64,000 nt of DNA from Solirubrobacter sp963848475 (lineage in GTDB: Bacteria; Actinomycetota; Thermoleophilia; Solirubrobacterales; Solirubrobacteraceae): NCBI GenBank assembly GCA_963848475.1, contig CAWKDW010000020.1, positions 558,001 to 622,000 of the forward strand, in the 5' to 3' direction. Both the position numbers and the translations under genes were made by a program. Under the pieces are notes generated by a model, which made no database searches, was not told where the DNA came from, and worked only from the letters and a program-made list of their open reading frames with translations. Each line of letters begins with the position of its first letter. The stretch's first letter is position 1. Shown here piece after piece: positions 46,972 to 57,532 of this stretch.

Positions 46972-48035
46972 GGATCGGCGCGCCCAAAGAGACGGCCGCG
47001 CGCGAACGCCGCGTGGCCCTGGTCCCAGACGTCGTCCGGCGGCTGCGTGCGGCTGAGCACGAGGTCGTGGTCGAGCCCGGCGCGGGTCTTGCGGCGGGCG
47101 CCTCCGATGAGGCCTACACCGCGGCGGGGGCGGAGCTGGGCGACCCCTGGGGCGCCGACGTCGTGGCCAAGGTCGCGCCGCCCTCGGACCTCGAGCTGGC
47201 GAAGCTCGGCCCGAACTCGATCCTCGTCGGCTTCCTGAACCCGCTCGGCAACCCCGCGGGCCTGGAGGCGATCGCGGCGACCGGAGCGACGGCGCTGGCG
47301 ATGGAGCGGATCCCGCGGATCAGCCGCGCGCAGTCGATGGACGCGCTCTCGAGCCAGGCGACGGTGAGCGGCTACCGGGCGGTGCTGATCGCGTCGACCG
47401 AGCTCGAGCGCTTCTTCCCGATGTTCATGACCGCGGCCGGGACGGTCCCGCCCGCGCAGGTGCTCGTGCTCGGCGCGGGCGTGGCGGGGCTGCAGGCGAT
47501 CGCCACGGCGCGGCGGCTCGGAGCGGTCGTGACCGGCTTCGATATCCGCTCCGCGGTGAAGGAGCAGATCCAGTCGCTGGGCGCGCGCTTCTTCGAGGTC
47601 GAGGGGCTCGGCGACGCCGAGGGCGAGGGCGGCTACGCGCGTGAGCTGACGCCCGAGGAGCAGCAGCGCCAGCGCGACGCGCTCTCGGTGCAGATGGGCA
47701 AGTCGGACGTGATCGTCACGACCGCGCTGGTCCCGGGCCGCCCGGCGCCGAAGCTGATCCCAGCGAGCGCGGTGGAGCTGATGAAGGCGGGCAGCGTGAT
47801 CGTCGACCTGGCCGCCGAGGCGGGCGGCAACTGCGAGCTGACCAAGCCGGGGGAGACGTACACGACCCCGGGCGGCGTGAAGATCGTCGGCCCGCTGAAC
47901 CTGCCGTCGGAGATGGCCGAGCACGCGTCGGCGCTGTACGCGCGCAACATCCTCAGCCTGATCGAGCTCGGCTTCGACTTCTCCGACGAGGTCGTCAAGG
48001 GCGCCTGCGTGGTGCGAGAAGGAAAGGTGGTCTAG
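46968..48035 (+). CDS. pntAA: NAD(P) transhydrogenase alpha subunit, soluble part
   Basis: 355 residues. 'RIGAPKETAARERRVALVPDVV', 'RISRAQSMDALSSQATVSGY' and the nucleotide-binding 'VLVLGAGVAGLQAIATA' are hallmarks of the NAD-binding dI domain. Later come 'KSDVIVTTALVPG' and 'GSVIVDLAAEAGGN'. The start is TTG 46968, overlapping the S-component stop (TTGA). With PntAB and PntB it forms the proton-driven pump that makes NADPH from NADH. Confidence 0.95.
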   Translation: MRIGAPKETAARERRVALVPDVVRRLRAAEHEVVVEPGAGLAAGASDEAYTAAGAELGDPWGADVVAKVAPPSDLELAKLGPNSILVGFLNPLGNPAGLEAIAATGATALAMERIPRISRAQSMDALSSQATVSGYRAVLIASTELERFFPMFMTAAGTVPPAQVLVLGAGVAGLQAIATARRLGAVVTGFDIRSAVKEQIQSLGARFFEVEGLGDAEGEGGYARELTPEEQQRQRDALSVQMGKSDVIVTTALVPGRPAPKLIPASAVELMKAGSVIVDLAAEAGGNCELTKPGETYTTPGGVKIVGPLNLPSEMAEHASALYARNILSLIELGFDFSDEVVKGACVVREGKVV

Positions 48036-48038
48036 CCC

Positions 48039-48365
48039 GTGGACCTGCTGACCGAACTGGCGATCCTCGTGCTCGCGGCGTTCGTCGGCCTCGAGGTCAT
48101 CTCGAAGGTGCCGAACACGCTGCACACGCCGCTGATGAGCGGCACGAACGCGATCCACGGGATCGTCGTGCTCGGCGGGCTGCTGCTGATCGGTCCCGCC
48201 GAGGGGTTCCTCAACGACCTGTTGCTGGTGATCGCGATCACCTTCGGCACGATCAACGTCGTCGGCGGCTTCCTGGTCACCGACCGGATGCTCGGGATGT
48301 TCAAGGCCAAGAAGCCCGACGCGAAGCCGGTGGCGAGCTTGCGAGACAGCACGAAGGAAGAATGA
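48039..48365 (+). CDS. pntAB: NAD(P) transhydrogenase alpha subunit, membrane part
   Basis: 108 residues with three helices; 'EVISKVPNTLHTPLMSGTNAIHGIV' is the conserved dII segment lining the proton path. GTG 48039 lies 3 bp after the pntAA stop. The stop overlaps the pntB ATG at 48362. Confidence 0.95.
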   Translation: MDLLTELAILVLAAFVGLEVISKVPNTLHTPLMSGTNAIHGIVVLGGLLLIGPAEGFLNDLLLVIAITFGTINVVGGFLVTDRMLGMFKAKKPDAKPVASLRDSTKEE

Positions 48366-49736
48366 ACCGCAGCGACGTCATCCAGCTGCTGTACATCGTC
48401 GCCTTCTCGATGTTCATCATCGGGCTGCGGATGCTGCGCGGGCCGCGGACGGCGGTGCGCGGCAACCAGATCGCGGCGGTCGGCATGGCGGTCGCGATCG
48501 TCGCGACGCTGCATGCAGCCGGGCGTCGGTGACTGGCTGTTGATCGTGATCGGCGTGGGTATCGGCGTCGCGGTCGGCGTGCCGAGCGCGCGCAGCGTGA
48601 AGATGACGGCGATGCCGCAGATGGTGGCGCTGTTCAACGGCGTCGGCGGTGGCGCGGTGGCGCTGATCAGCGTCGTCGAGTTTCGCGGCGCGGGCGGAGA
48701 TCTCCCGGCCGACGAGCTGATCCCGATCCTGTTCGCCGCGATCATCGGCTCGATCTCGTTCTGGGGTTCGAACATCGCGTTCCTGAAGTTGCAGGAGCTG
48801 ATGAAGGGCGGGCTGAAGACGCCGAAGTGGGTCACCGGCCTGCTGCTGGCGATCCCGGTCGCGCTGGCGATCGTGATCGTCGCGGGCTCGGAGTCCGAGC
48901 TGCTGTTCTGGCTGATCCTGCTTTTCGCGGGCGCGCTCGGCGTCCTCGCGGTGGTGCCGATCGGCGGCGCCGACATGCCGGTCGTCATCAGCACCCTGAA
49001 CGCCTTCACCGGCCTGTCGGCGGCCGCGGCGGGCATCGCGCTCGACAACACCGCGCTGATCGTCGCCGGCATGCTCGTCGGCGCCTCCGGCACGATCCTG
49101 ACCCAGCAGATGGCCGAGGCGATGAACCGCTCGATCGCCAACGTCTTCTTCGCCGGCGTGGGCACCGGCGGCGGTGGCGCGCTGGTGGCGCCCGGCGGAG
49201 GCGGGACGGCGCGCTGCACGTCGGCCGCCGACGTCGCGATCCAGCTCTCCTACGCGCGCCTGGTCGTCGTCGTGCCCGGCTACGGCATGGCCGTCGCCCA
49301 GGCCCAGCGCGCGGTCGCCGATCTCGCGACCGAGCTCGAGAAGCGCAACGTCGAGGTCCTGTTCGCGATCCACCCGGTCGCCGGCCGCATGCCCGGGCAC
49401 ATGAACGTCCTGCTCGCCGAGGCCGACGTCCCGTACGAGAAGCTCAAGGAGATGGACGACATCAACGGCGAGTTCGCGCGCACCGACGTCTCGCTCGTGA
49501 TCGGCGCCAACGACGTCACCAACCCCGCCGCGCGCACCGTCGCCGACTCGCCGATCTTCGGCATGCCGATCCTCGACGTCGACAAGTCCGGCAGCGTGAT
49601 CGTGCTCAAGCGCAGCATGAGCTCGGGCTTCGCCGGCATCGACAATCCGCTCTTCTACGACCCCAAGACGGCGATGCTGTTCGGCGACGCCAAGACCTCA
49701 GTGAGCGAAATTCTCTCCGAGGTGCAGGCGCTCTGA
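48362..49736 (+). CDS. pntB: NAD(P) transhydrogenase beta subunit (one frameshift)
   Basis: ATG 48362 gives the first helices ('LLYIVAFSMFIIGLRML'). One extra base near 48511 moves the frame to 'MQPGVGDWLLIVIG', after which everything is regular: 'TAMPQMVALFNGVGGGA', then the NADP-binding dIII with 'VVVPGYGMAVAQAQ', 'HPVAGRMPGHMNVLLAEA' and 'VIGANDVTNPAAR'. Joined length is about 457 residues, normal for PntB. The visible ATG at the shift site (48513) is a convenient but unlikely start, as dII would lose its first helices. Confidence 0.93.
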
Positions 49737-49740
49737 GAAC

Positions 49741-49938
49741 ATGACGCGCATGGAGGAGAGCGACGACCAGGTTCGCGCCGAGATCGGCGACCTGATGGAG
49801 CAAGTGATGGAGTCGATGGGCGTCGGAACGCTGATCATTCCCGACGAGATCCAGCGCGGGATGATGGAGACGGCGAACCCGACGCTCGACGGCGACGGTC
49901 TGCGCGCCCTGCGCGACGATCTCAAGTCCCTGCTCTAA
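49741..49938 (+). CDS. Small protein of unknown function
   Basis: 65 residues from ATG 49741, acidic and helical: 'QVRAEIGDLMEQVMESMGV', 'IPDEIQRGMMETANPTL', ending 'RALRDDLKSLL'. It starts 4 bp after the pntB stop, so it is probably on the same transcript. No motif recognised. The good codon use and absence of Arg-rich shadow composition suggest a real gene. Confidence 0.6.
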   Translation: MTRMEESDDQVRAEIGDLMEQVMESMGVGTLIIPDEIQRGMMETANPTLDGDGLRALRDDLKSLL

Positions 49939-50001
49939 AAGGACAGCAAGGACCGATGACTTCCGGCCACGGCCGGGGTCCAACCGTGGAGAATGCACTC
50001 C

Positions 50002-50265
50002 ATGGCACTCGTCCGCCTCCGCGGACCACTGAAGGCGCTCGCCGGCGGCGCCGAGCACCCTGTCGAGGGTGCGACGGTCGCTGAGCTGCTGCGGGCGCTC
50101 GAACACGATCAACCCGCGCTGCGGGGCTGGATCCTCGACGAACGCGGCCGGATCCGGCGCCATATCAACGTCTTCGTCAACGGCGAGAAGTCGACGGAGG
50201 ACGCCGCGGTCGCCGCCGGCGACGACGTCGACGTCCTGCCGGCGATCTCAGGAGGAAGCAGATGA
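50002..50265 (+). CDS. MoaD/ThiS-like ubiquitin-fold protein
   Basis: About 87 residues from ATG 50002 (ATG 49993 is possible). Beta-grasp pattern: 'VRLRGPLKALAGG', 'TVAELLRALEHDQP', 'NVFVNGEKSTEDAA', 'DDVDVLPAISGG'. It ends Gly-Gly-Ser-Arg, so the reactive double glycine is followed by two residues that would have to be removed if it acts as a sulfur carrier. It overlaps the BNR-repeat gene by ATGA; this pair is often seen together in actinobacteria. Confidence 0.85.
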   Translation: MALVRLRGPLKALAGGAEHPVEGATVAELLRALEHDQPALRGWILDERGRIRRHINVFVNGEKSTEDAAVAAGDDVDVLPAISGGSR

Positions 50266-51329
50266 CCGAGTTGCTCGTCGGGACCAAGAAGGGGCTCTTC
50301 GTCCTCGAGGGCGAGCCGGGCGCGCCGTTCGAGGTCACGGCGCGGGCGTTCGCCGGCGAGCCGGTCGAGTACGCGATGCGCGACCCGCGTTCGGGCCGCA
50401 TCCTGGCCGGCGTGATCAACCCGTTCTACGGGCCGAAGATCTTCTACGCCGAGGACCCGAACGGCGACTGGCAGCAGGCCTCCGGGCTCGAGCTGCCCGC
50501 GGGCGGGGACGAGGCGCTCGAGCGGATCTGGATCATCGTGCCGGGTGAGGACGACGGCACGCTGTGGGCAGGCGGCGATCCCGGCGTGCTCTTCAAGTCG
50601 ACCGACGGCGGCGCGAGCTGGGAGCTGTCGCGCAGCCTCTGGGAGCACCCGACGCGGCCGGACTGGTCGCCGGGCGGCGGCGGGCTGTGCCTGCACTCGA
50701 TCGCGCCGTGGCCGGGGGAGCCGGACCGGCTGGCGCTCGCGCTCTCCGCGGTCGGCGTGTGGCTGACCGACGACGGCGGCGCCACCTGGCGCAACGGCAA
50801 CGAGGGCCTTGGCGCCCGCTACCTGCCCGAGGCCACGCAGAAGGAGACGCTGCAGCTCTGCGTCCACGACCTGCAGCGCGCTCCGCAGCGTCCCGAGCGG
50901 CTGTTCATCCAGTTCCACGGCGGCGTCTACCGCTCCGACGACGCGGGCGAGAGCTGGACCGAGATCGGCACCGGGCTGCCGTCGGACTTCGGCTTCCCAC
51001 TCGTCGTCGACCCGGCCGATCCCGACAGCGCGTACGTGATCCCGCTGCACGCCGACACCGATCGCGTGACGCCGGAGGGACGCGTGCGCGTCTACGAGAC
51101 GCGCGACGCGGGGGAGACGTGGACGCCGCGCGGCGAAGGGCTGCCGGCCGAGCACGCGTACCTCACGGTGCTGCGCGAGGCGTTCGACCGCCGCGGCGCG
51201 GGCGAGCGGCTCGAGCTCTACTTCGGCGCGACCTCCGGCGACGTCTTCGGCTCCCCCGACGCGGGCGCGACGTGGTTCGAGGCCGCGACGCGGCTGCCGC
51301 CCGTCTACTCGGTGAGGACGAGCGCCTAG
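50262..51329 (+). CDS. BNR/Asp-box beta-propeller protein (exo-sialidase-like)
   Basis: 355 residues with at least five Asp boxes: 'KSTDGGASW', 'LTDDGGATW', 'RSDDAGESW', 'ETRDAGETW', 'GSPDAGATW'. The fold is a beta-propeller like sialidases and YCF48, but there is no signal peptide and I do not see the catalytic Arg triad, so enzymatic activity should not be assumed. It is co-translated with the MoaD-like protein, hinting at a shared cytoplasmic process. Confidence 0.85.
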   Translation: MTELLVGTKKGLFVLEGEPGAPFEVTARAFAGEPVEYAMRDPRSGRILAGVINPFYGPKIFYAEDPNGDWQQASGLELPAGGDEALERIWIIVPGEDDGTLWAGGDPGVLFKSTDGGASWELSRSLWEHPTRPDWSPGGGGLCLHSIAPWPGEPDRLALALSAVGVWLTDDGGATWRNGNEGLGARYLPEATQKETLQLCVHDLQRAPQRPERLFIQFHGGVYRSDDAGESWTEIGTGLPSDFGFPLVVDPADPDSAYVIPLHADTDRVTPEGRVRVYETRDAGETWTPRGEGLPAEHAYLTVLREAFDRRGAGERLELYFGATSGDVFGSPDAGATWFEAATRLPPVYSVRTSA

Positions 51330-52151
51330 AAGTCACTGCGGATCTCGCGGATCAGCTGCTTGCCGCCGAGCTCGGGCACGATGATCCGGCGGATGCTCCA
51401 TAGCGGGTGCTCCGCGTCGGCCTTCTCGGCGAGCTGGAAGGCCGCGCGGTAGCCCGCGCTCCAGAGGTGCTCGATCGCGTCCGACGAGTATTCGCCGAAC
51501 GGGTAGGCGAAGAGCCGGATGCGGTGCCCGACGAGCTTGCGCAGCTCGCGGCCCGGCTCGACGAGCTGTGTGTTCCAGTCCTCGCCGGCGTACTGCGGGA
51601 CCGCCTTGTGGTCGTAGGTGTGCGCGCCGATCGTCATCCCCGCCTTGTCGAGCGCGCGCACCTGGCCCTTGGTCAGCCAGCCCTGCTTGCCCAGCACGAC
51701 CGTCATGACGAAGAACGTCGCGACGAAATGATGCTTGCGCAGCACCGGCAGGGCCTGCGTGTACTGCCCGGCCGACGCGTCGTCGAAGGTCAGCAGGATC
51801 GGCTTGTGCGGCAGCTTCGTGCCGCGCGCGGCGTGGTCGAGCAGCGCGTCGCCGGTGACCGTCGTGTAGCCCGCGTCGTCGATCGCCTTCATCTGGGCGG
51901 CGAAGACCTTGGGACTGACGATGTAGGCCCGGTCCTGCGCGCTGTCGGCGGCCGTCTGGTTGCGGATCTGGTGGTAGCAGAGCACCGGGATCCTGGCGCG
52001 CGCGGCGATCGATGCGGCGTCGGTGCGCGGCGTGGGGGTCGCGCTCGGCGTCGACCGCTGCCTTGGGTCTCGGCGGCGGCGAGGAGCCGCCGCACCCAGC
52101 CGGCGCGACCGCGAGCATCGCGGCCAACGCCCAGATCGATCGCCGGCGCAT
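51326..52151 (-). CDS. Polysaccharide deacetylase lipoprotein (one frameshift)
   Basis: The N-terminal lipoprotein signal 'MRRRSIWALAAMLAVAPAGC' is in one frame. After about 35 residues one extra base (near 52050) moves to the catalytic part: 'IPVLCYHQI', 'ILLTFDDAS' (metal-binding Asp pair), 'GAHTYDHKAV' (His-x-x-x-His), 'RLFAYPFGEY'. It belongs to the carbohydrate esterase 4 fold, which deacetylates peptidoglycan or other N-acetylated sugars. Its stop overlaps the end of the BNR gene on the other strand by 4 bp. Confidence 0.88.
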
Positions 52152-52170
52152 CGAGGCCAGTGAACCAGAT

Positions 52171-53560
52171 TCAGCGGCGGTGCCCGGCCCGCTTTCTGAC
52201 GCCCAGCGTCCGGTTGACCGCTACGGCGCCGATCGGGGCGGTCGGCGCCGACGTCGCGGCCGTGGTGCCGTCATCGTTGCCCGCGAGGACCGCGACCCGA
52301 AGGCGCCGGCCCAGGTCGGCGCTCCTCGTCCGGTAGCGCTCGTCGTGCGCGCCGCCGATGTCGCGCCAGCCGCGCGCCGTCAGCCGCTGCCAGCGGTAGC
52401 TGTAGCTGGTCGGCGCGTTGATCCAGCTACCGCGCGTGCTGCGCAACTGCCGGCCGCGACGGCTGGCGCCCGCGATCGCCGGACCGGCGGTGGCCGCCGG
52501 CGGCTCGGGCGTGAACTCGAGGTCTCCGCCGCAGGCCGGGGCGATCTGCGAACACGGCGCGAGGAACGCCGAGTCGTACGTGTTCCAATGCGTCGCGAGG
52601 TAGCTGCCGGCCGCCGGAGCGGGGTTGAAGTAGTCGTCGCGACCGCAGTCGAAGGTCTGGGTGATCGTGCCCGCGATCGCGGCACAGTCCATCTGCATCG
52701 GATGGGCCGCGCCCGCATCCTCGGTGTAACACATGACATCGGCGCCCTGCCAGCAGTGGCCGTACTGCGCCGCGTTGCCACCGGGTGGCTGCGTCGAGTG
52801 CGGAGCGCCCCACTGGACCGCGCCGAGCATGTGCGTGATCTCGTGCAGGAAGCCCTCCGGCCACCAACCGCGACGCGTCGTGGTGGGCGCGGCCGCGTCG
52901 TCGCGGCTGAAGAGCACGGCGCTGAGGCCGCCGCCGTTGTGCGGGTTAGACGGTCCGGGACGCTCGCCGGCGGCGCCCATGACGGTTTCGCCGAGGCCGT
53001 ACTCGACGCCTGAGGCGGAGAGCCCGTCGGCCAGGATGATCGCGTCGCGCGGCCCGCCGCGCGATCGCGCGCTGCACGGCGCGCTGATCGCGCGGAAGTC
53101 GCCGGCGTAGCTGGCGTGGGGGCCGGGAGCGCGACGATCTTGGAGGTCGGTGAACTGCGGCCCGCAACTGGTGCCCATGTCGAAGCGCATCGCCTTCTGC
53201 CCGCCGCTCTGGGCCGAGAGGAAGCGCTGGGTGATGGCGACGTCGGCCTGCAGCGCGTCGCGCCACTGGGCGAAGCGGTTCGGCCGGTCGGCGGCGTAGG
53301 CGTAGACGACCTTGACCTGCGGCGCCTCGCGGGATAGCGGCATGGGCGGTGTCGTCGGCGGTGCGCTCGTCGCCGCACCAGGCGGCGCCGAGACCGTCGG
53401 GGCCGCCGGCCTGGGCCTGCGCGGTCGCGACGGTCTCGAACAGGCCCACGTCCTGCAGCTCGTCCCTCGTGTCGCCATGCACGAGCGTCGCGGGCGGGCG
53501 TGGGGCGGCGATGACCGGCAGCGCGAGCGCGCCGAGCAGGAGCAGCGTGGCGCGGAGCAC
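52171..53560 (-). CDS. Secreted zinc metalloprotease-like protein (one frameshift)
   Basis: The signal peptide 'MLRATLLLLGALALPVIAA' is followed by a segment that changes frame near 53345 to 'MPLSREAPQVKVVYAYAADRP'. The zinc motif 'HEITHMLGAVQ' (HExxHxxG) at about nt 52830 and a Cys-rich region ('HCWQGADVMCYTEDAG') suit an extracellular metallopeptidase. The C-terminal 100 residues are an Ig-like region ('SYSYRWQRLTARGWRDIGG'), common in surface proteins of this group. The exact peptidase family is not clear to me. Confidence 0.8.
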
Positions 53561-53563
53561 GGC

Positions 53564-54097
53564 TCAGCGCTTGGCGCCGAAGTCGGCCGTCACCGTGACC
53601 CCGACGCCCGCGTCACTCGGCACGCCGAGGCGGACGCCGATGCCGACCTCCCGGTAGCCGCGCTTGAGCACCGTGGCGCGGTGGCCCCGGGAGTGCATCC
53701 ACGCCCGCACGATCTCCCTCGGCGTGGCGAGTTCCCCGGTCCCCCAGGCGAGGTTCTCGCCGAGCATCCAGCCCTCGTCCGCGCGGACGTAGCCGGCGTC
53801 GAGAACGCGGTCGACGAACCTGAGGTCGCCCGGGGCGGTGTGGCTGAAGTATCCCCGCCGGACCATGTCGGCCGAATGCTTGGCCGCCGCTCGGCGCAGG
53901 CGGCGGTTCTCCTTCAGTCGCGGCAGTCCGCGGTCGCGGCGGACCTCGTTGTGCAGGCACAGGACCGATGCGCGGATCTGGCCGAGGTTGCCGGTGGCGG
54001 GCGTGAGGTTCGCGTCCGGGCAGTCGGCGAAGGCGGCCGACGGCGCTGCGAGGGGTCCGATCACGAGTGCTGCTGCGACGGTGCTGCGGCGAAGCAT
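53564..54097 (-). CDS. CAP/SCP-domain secreted protein
   Basis: 177 residues: signal peptide (cut near 'AAFA') and a CAP domain with 'LHNEVRRDRGLPRLK', 'AKHSADMVRRGYFSHTAPG', 'GENLAWGTGE' and 'WMHSRGHRATVL'. The conserved His/Glu/His set is present. Bacterial CAP (YkwD-like) proteins are secreted and of mostly unknown function. It stands 3 bp upstream of the metalloprotease gene on the same strand, so the two are probably co-transcribed. Confidence 0.9.
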   Translation of the reverse strand: MLRRSTVAAALVIGPLAAPSAAFADCPDANLTPATGNLGQIRASVLCLHNEVRRDRGLPRLKENRRLRRAAAKHSADMVRRGYFSHTAPGDLRFVDRVLDAGYVRADEGWMLGENLAWGTGELATPREIVRAWMHSRGHRATVLKRGYREVGIGVRLGVPSDAGVGVTVTADFGAKR

Positions 54098-54336
54098 TGG
54101 TGGCCTCCAGGCCTTGGTAGCTGCCTCCTGGAGAGCACCAACGTGTTGACTGCACGAAACTTGCGGCGACGACTGGACGCTTCTCGCGATTTACGAAGAG
54201 CGTCCAGATATGCGTGCCGCTCTTGGTCCCCAGGTCGGCGAGCGCCGGGTCGGCGCCGTGGACCCGGCGGCTCCGCGCCATCGCCGATCCCGTGCCGCGC
54301 CACCGTGACGTCGATCCGGGAGAATCTCTGACCCCT

Positions 54337-55545
<1,209 letters not shown>

Positions 55546-56246
55546 CGGCTGCGGATCGGTGGCGAGCGCCACGGCGCGCTGGAAGCGCAGGATCCGCCCG
55601 AACAGCTTCGGCGTGATGCCGACCTGCTCGCGGAACCCGCTCACGAGGTGCCGGCGGCTGCAGCCGATCTCGGCCGCGAGCGTCGCGACGCGCACGCTGC
55701 CGCCGCTCGCGTGCAAGCGCCCGAGCGCGCGCGTGACGCTCGGGACGGGCGACAGCGCGTCGTCCAGGCGTGCGAGAAAGAACTCGTCGAGCAGCTCGAA
55801 GCGCGCCAGCCAGCCGGGCGCGCCGGCGAGCGCCTCGTGCAGCAGCATCCCGGCTCGCCCGAACAGCGCATCCAAGGTCACGACCTCGCCCGCGAGCTCG
55901 TGCATGGGCAGCCGCAGCAGCAGGTGCGCGCCGACCGGGGTGAGGTCGATCTGCACGCCGCGCTGGGCGCCGGTCGTCTCGGTCAGCGCGTACGTGTCGT
56001 CGAGCCCGGCGAAGAAGCCGTCGGGCTGGTCGGTCCAACCGCCGCGGTTGCGCACGCGGATCGGCTCGCCGAGGTTGACGATCGCCACGACGCGCTCGGA
56101 CGGCAGCTCGCGCCGGCGCACGAAGCTGCCGGTCCGCTCGTCGTAGGCGCAGTAGTTGAGGATGTAGCCGTCCAGCCGCGGGTCGGGCGCCCCGTGGACC
56201 ATCTCCCACCGGTCGCGCTCGGATTGGTGGCGGACGACGTGCGCCA

Positions 56247-56615
56247 TCACGCAGGCGGCTGGTGGAGCCCGAAGGCCGAGCCCTGGTCGTCCTTGCAGAA
56301 CTTGAAGCGGCCGAAGCGCTCGACCGACGAATCGTCCTCCCCGCCGACGTCCATCGCCACGACCTCGCCGCCCAGCTCCAGCACCCGCGCCACCGCCGCG
56401 TCGATGTCCGCGACGCCGAAGAACAGGTACGGCACGGCGCCGGGGTCCCCGGGGTGCATGCCGCCGGGAACGCCGGGCGTCGACATCACCCAGCCATTGC
56501 CGGAGGGCCCGGTGTCGAACTCCCAGCCGAACAGGCCCTCGTAGAAGGCACGGCCGCGGGCGGCATCGCCGACGCCGAGCTCGAAGAAGGTGATCGCTCC
56601 AGTCATCGTCTGCAT
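56247..56615 (-). CDS. VOC (glyoxalase/bleomycin-resistance) family protein
   Basis: 122 residues, one vicinal-oxygen-chelate domain of two beta-alpha-beta-beta-beta units: 'ITFFELGVGDAARGRAFYEGLFGW' and 'YLFFGVADIDAAVARVLELGGEVV', ending 'FKFCKDDQGSAFGLHQPP'. Metal-dependent enzyme or binding protein, substrate unknown. A second in-frame ATG lies at 56606. It overlaps the AraC gene. Confidence 0.88.
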   Translation of the reverse strand: MQTMTGAITFFELGVGDAARGRAFYEGLFGWEFDTGPSGNGWVMSTPGVPGGMHPGDPGAVPYLFFGVADIDAAVARVLELGGEVVAMDVGGEDDSSVERFGRFKFCKDDQGSAFGLHQPPA

Positions 56616-56672
56616 GGTTCGGACACTACGCGCGCCTCGCGAGCCGGTCTTGGACGAATCGAACCCGCCCGC

Positions 56673-57113
56673 TCAGAGCTTCTTGCCGAGGAACAGCGTC
56701 CGGCCGGGCGGCTTGGGCTCGACCAGGAAGCCGAGGCTCGTGTAGAGCGCGATCGCCGACGTGTTGGACTCGTTGACGTCGAGCTCGATCCGGCGGCAGC
56801 CACGCGCGGACGCACGCTCCAAGCACGCCTCCACGAGCGAGCGCCCCAGCCCGGTGCCGCGCGCGTCGTCGCGGACGTAGAGGTCCTCGAGCCAGCAGTC
56901 CTCGGTCCCCGTCCACGCGCTCAACCGGAACCGCAGCTGTGCCAGGCCGGACTCACCGGCGAGCAGGAACTCGGTCTTCGGGTCCACGAGCAACCGCTCG
57001 GCCGTCGAGCGGAACGTCTCGTCGGCCGGCGTCGTCGAGCCCCACCAGTCGCGGAACGCGCACAGCAGCGCGGTCACGGTGTCCAGATCGGCGGGGCCCG
57101 CCTTGCGGATCAC
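56673..57113 (-). CDS. GNAT-family N-acetyltransferase
   Basis: About 146 residues from GTG 57113 ('VIRKAGPADLDTV'). Acetyl-CoA loop 'DDARGTGLGRSLVEA', then 'ELDVNESNTSAIALYTSLGF'. As given, its frame is continuous with the PPOX-like gene, but a hidden TGA at 57110-57112 overlaps this GTG (GTGA), so I call two genes. Substrate unknown. Confidence 0.82.
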   Translation of the reverse strand: MIRKAGPADLDTVTALLCAFRDWWGSTTPADETFRSTAERLLVDPKTEFLLAGESGLAQLRFRLSAWTGTEDCWLEDLYVRDDARGTGLGRSLVEACLERASARGCRRIELDVNESNTSAIALYTSLGFLVEPKPPGRTLFLGKKL

Positions 57114-57530
57114 TTGTGGCCGCGGACCTTGGTCAGGCGGAATCCGTAGCGCGACCGAGTAGCGCTGCGCGAACTGCGCAGGCGAGATCCGCAGGCGCTC
57201 GAAGCCCCATTGGTACTTCTTCACGTACGGCGCGACACGGTCAGCGCCGCCCTGGCCCTCGATCGAGGCGACGCCGGAGAGGATCACGATGTCCCCGCCC
57301 GACCCGTCGCCCTCGAAGTTGAGCGCGACCTTGGGATTGGCCTCGATGTTCCGCGTGCGCGCGGTGTCCGGGAGGCTGAATACGAGCACGCTGTCGGCGC
57401 CGTCCCACCAGAACCACACGGGGCTCGGAAGCGGTGCTCCACCCGGCGTGACCGTGGTCAGCCAGGCCACGCGGTCCTCTCGGAGGTGGCGCGCGACCTG
57501 CGCGCCCAGGTCCGTGGTCTCGTCGATCAT
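57110..57530 (-). CDS. PPOX/F420-type flavin-binding protein (one frameshift)
   Basis: About 139 residues from ATG 57530. Split-barrel features 'DRVAWLTTVTPGGAPLPSPVWFWWDG', 'NIEANPKVALNFEGDG' and 'YVKKYQWGFERL' match the pyridoxamine-oxidase-like family whose actinobacterial members often use F420. One extra base near 57143 hides the standard ending 'FRLTKVRGHK' and its stop. The uncorrected frame gives an artificial PPOX-GNAT fusion. Confidence 0.82.
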
Positions 57531-57532
57531 TT

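Noticed and set aside
48513..49736. pntB starting at the ATG at 48513
   Set aside because: This would remove the first membrane helices, which are present in the neighbouring frame from 48362 with an ATGA overlap to pntAB.
53312..54331. Long plus-strand frame opposite the protease and CAP genes
   Set aside because: Composition is that of an antisense shadow; signal peptides, HExxH and CAP motifs on the minus strand show the real genes.
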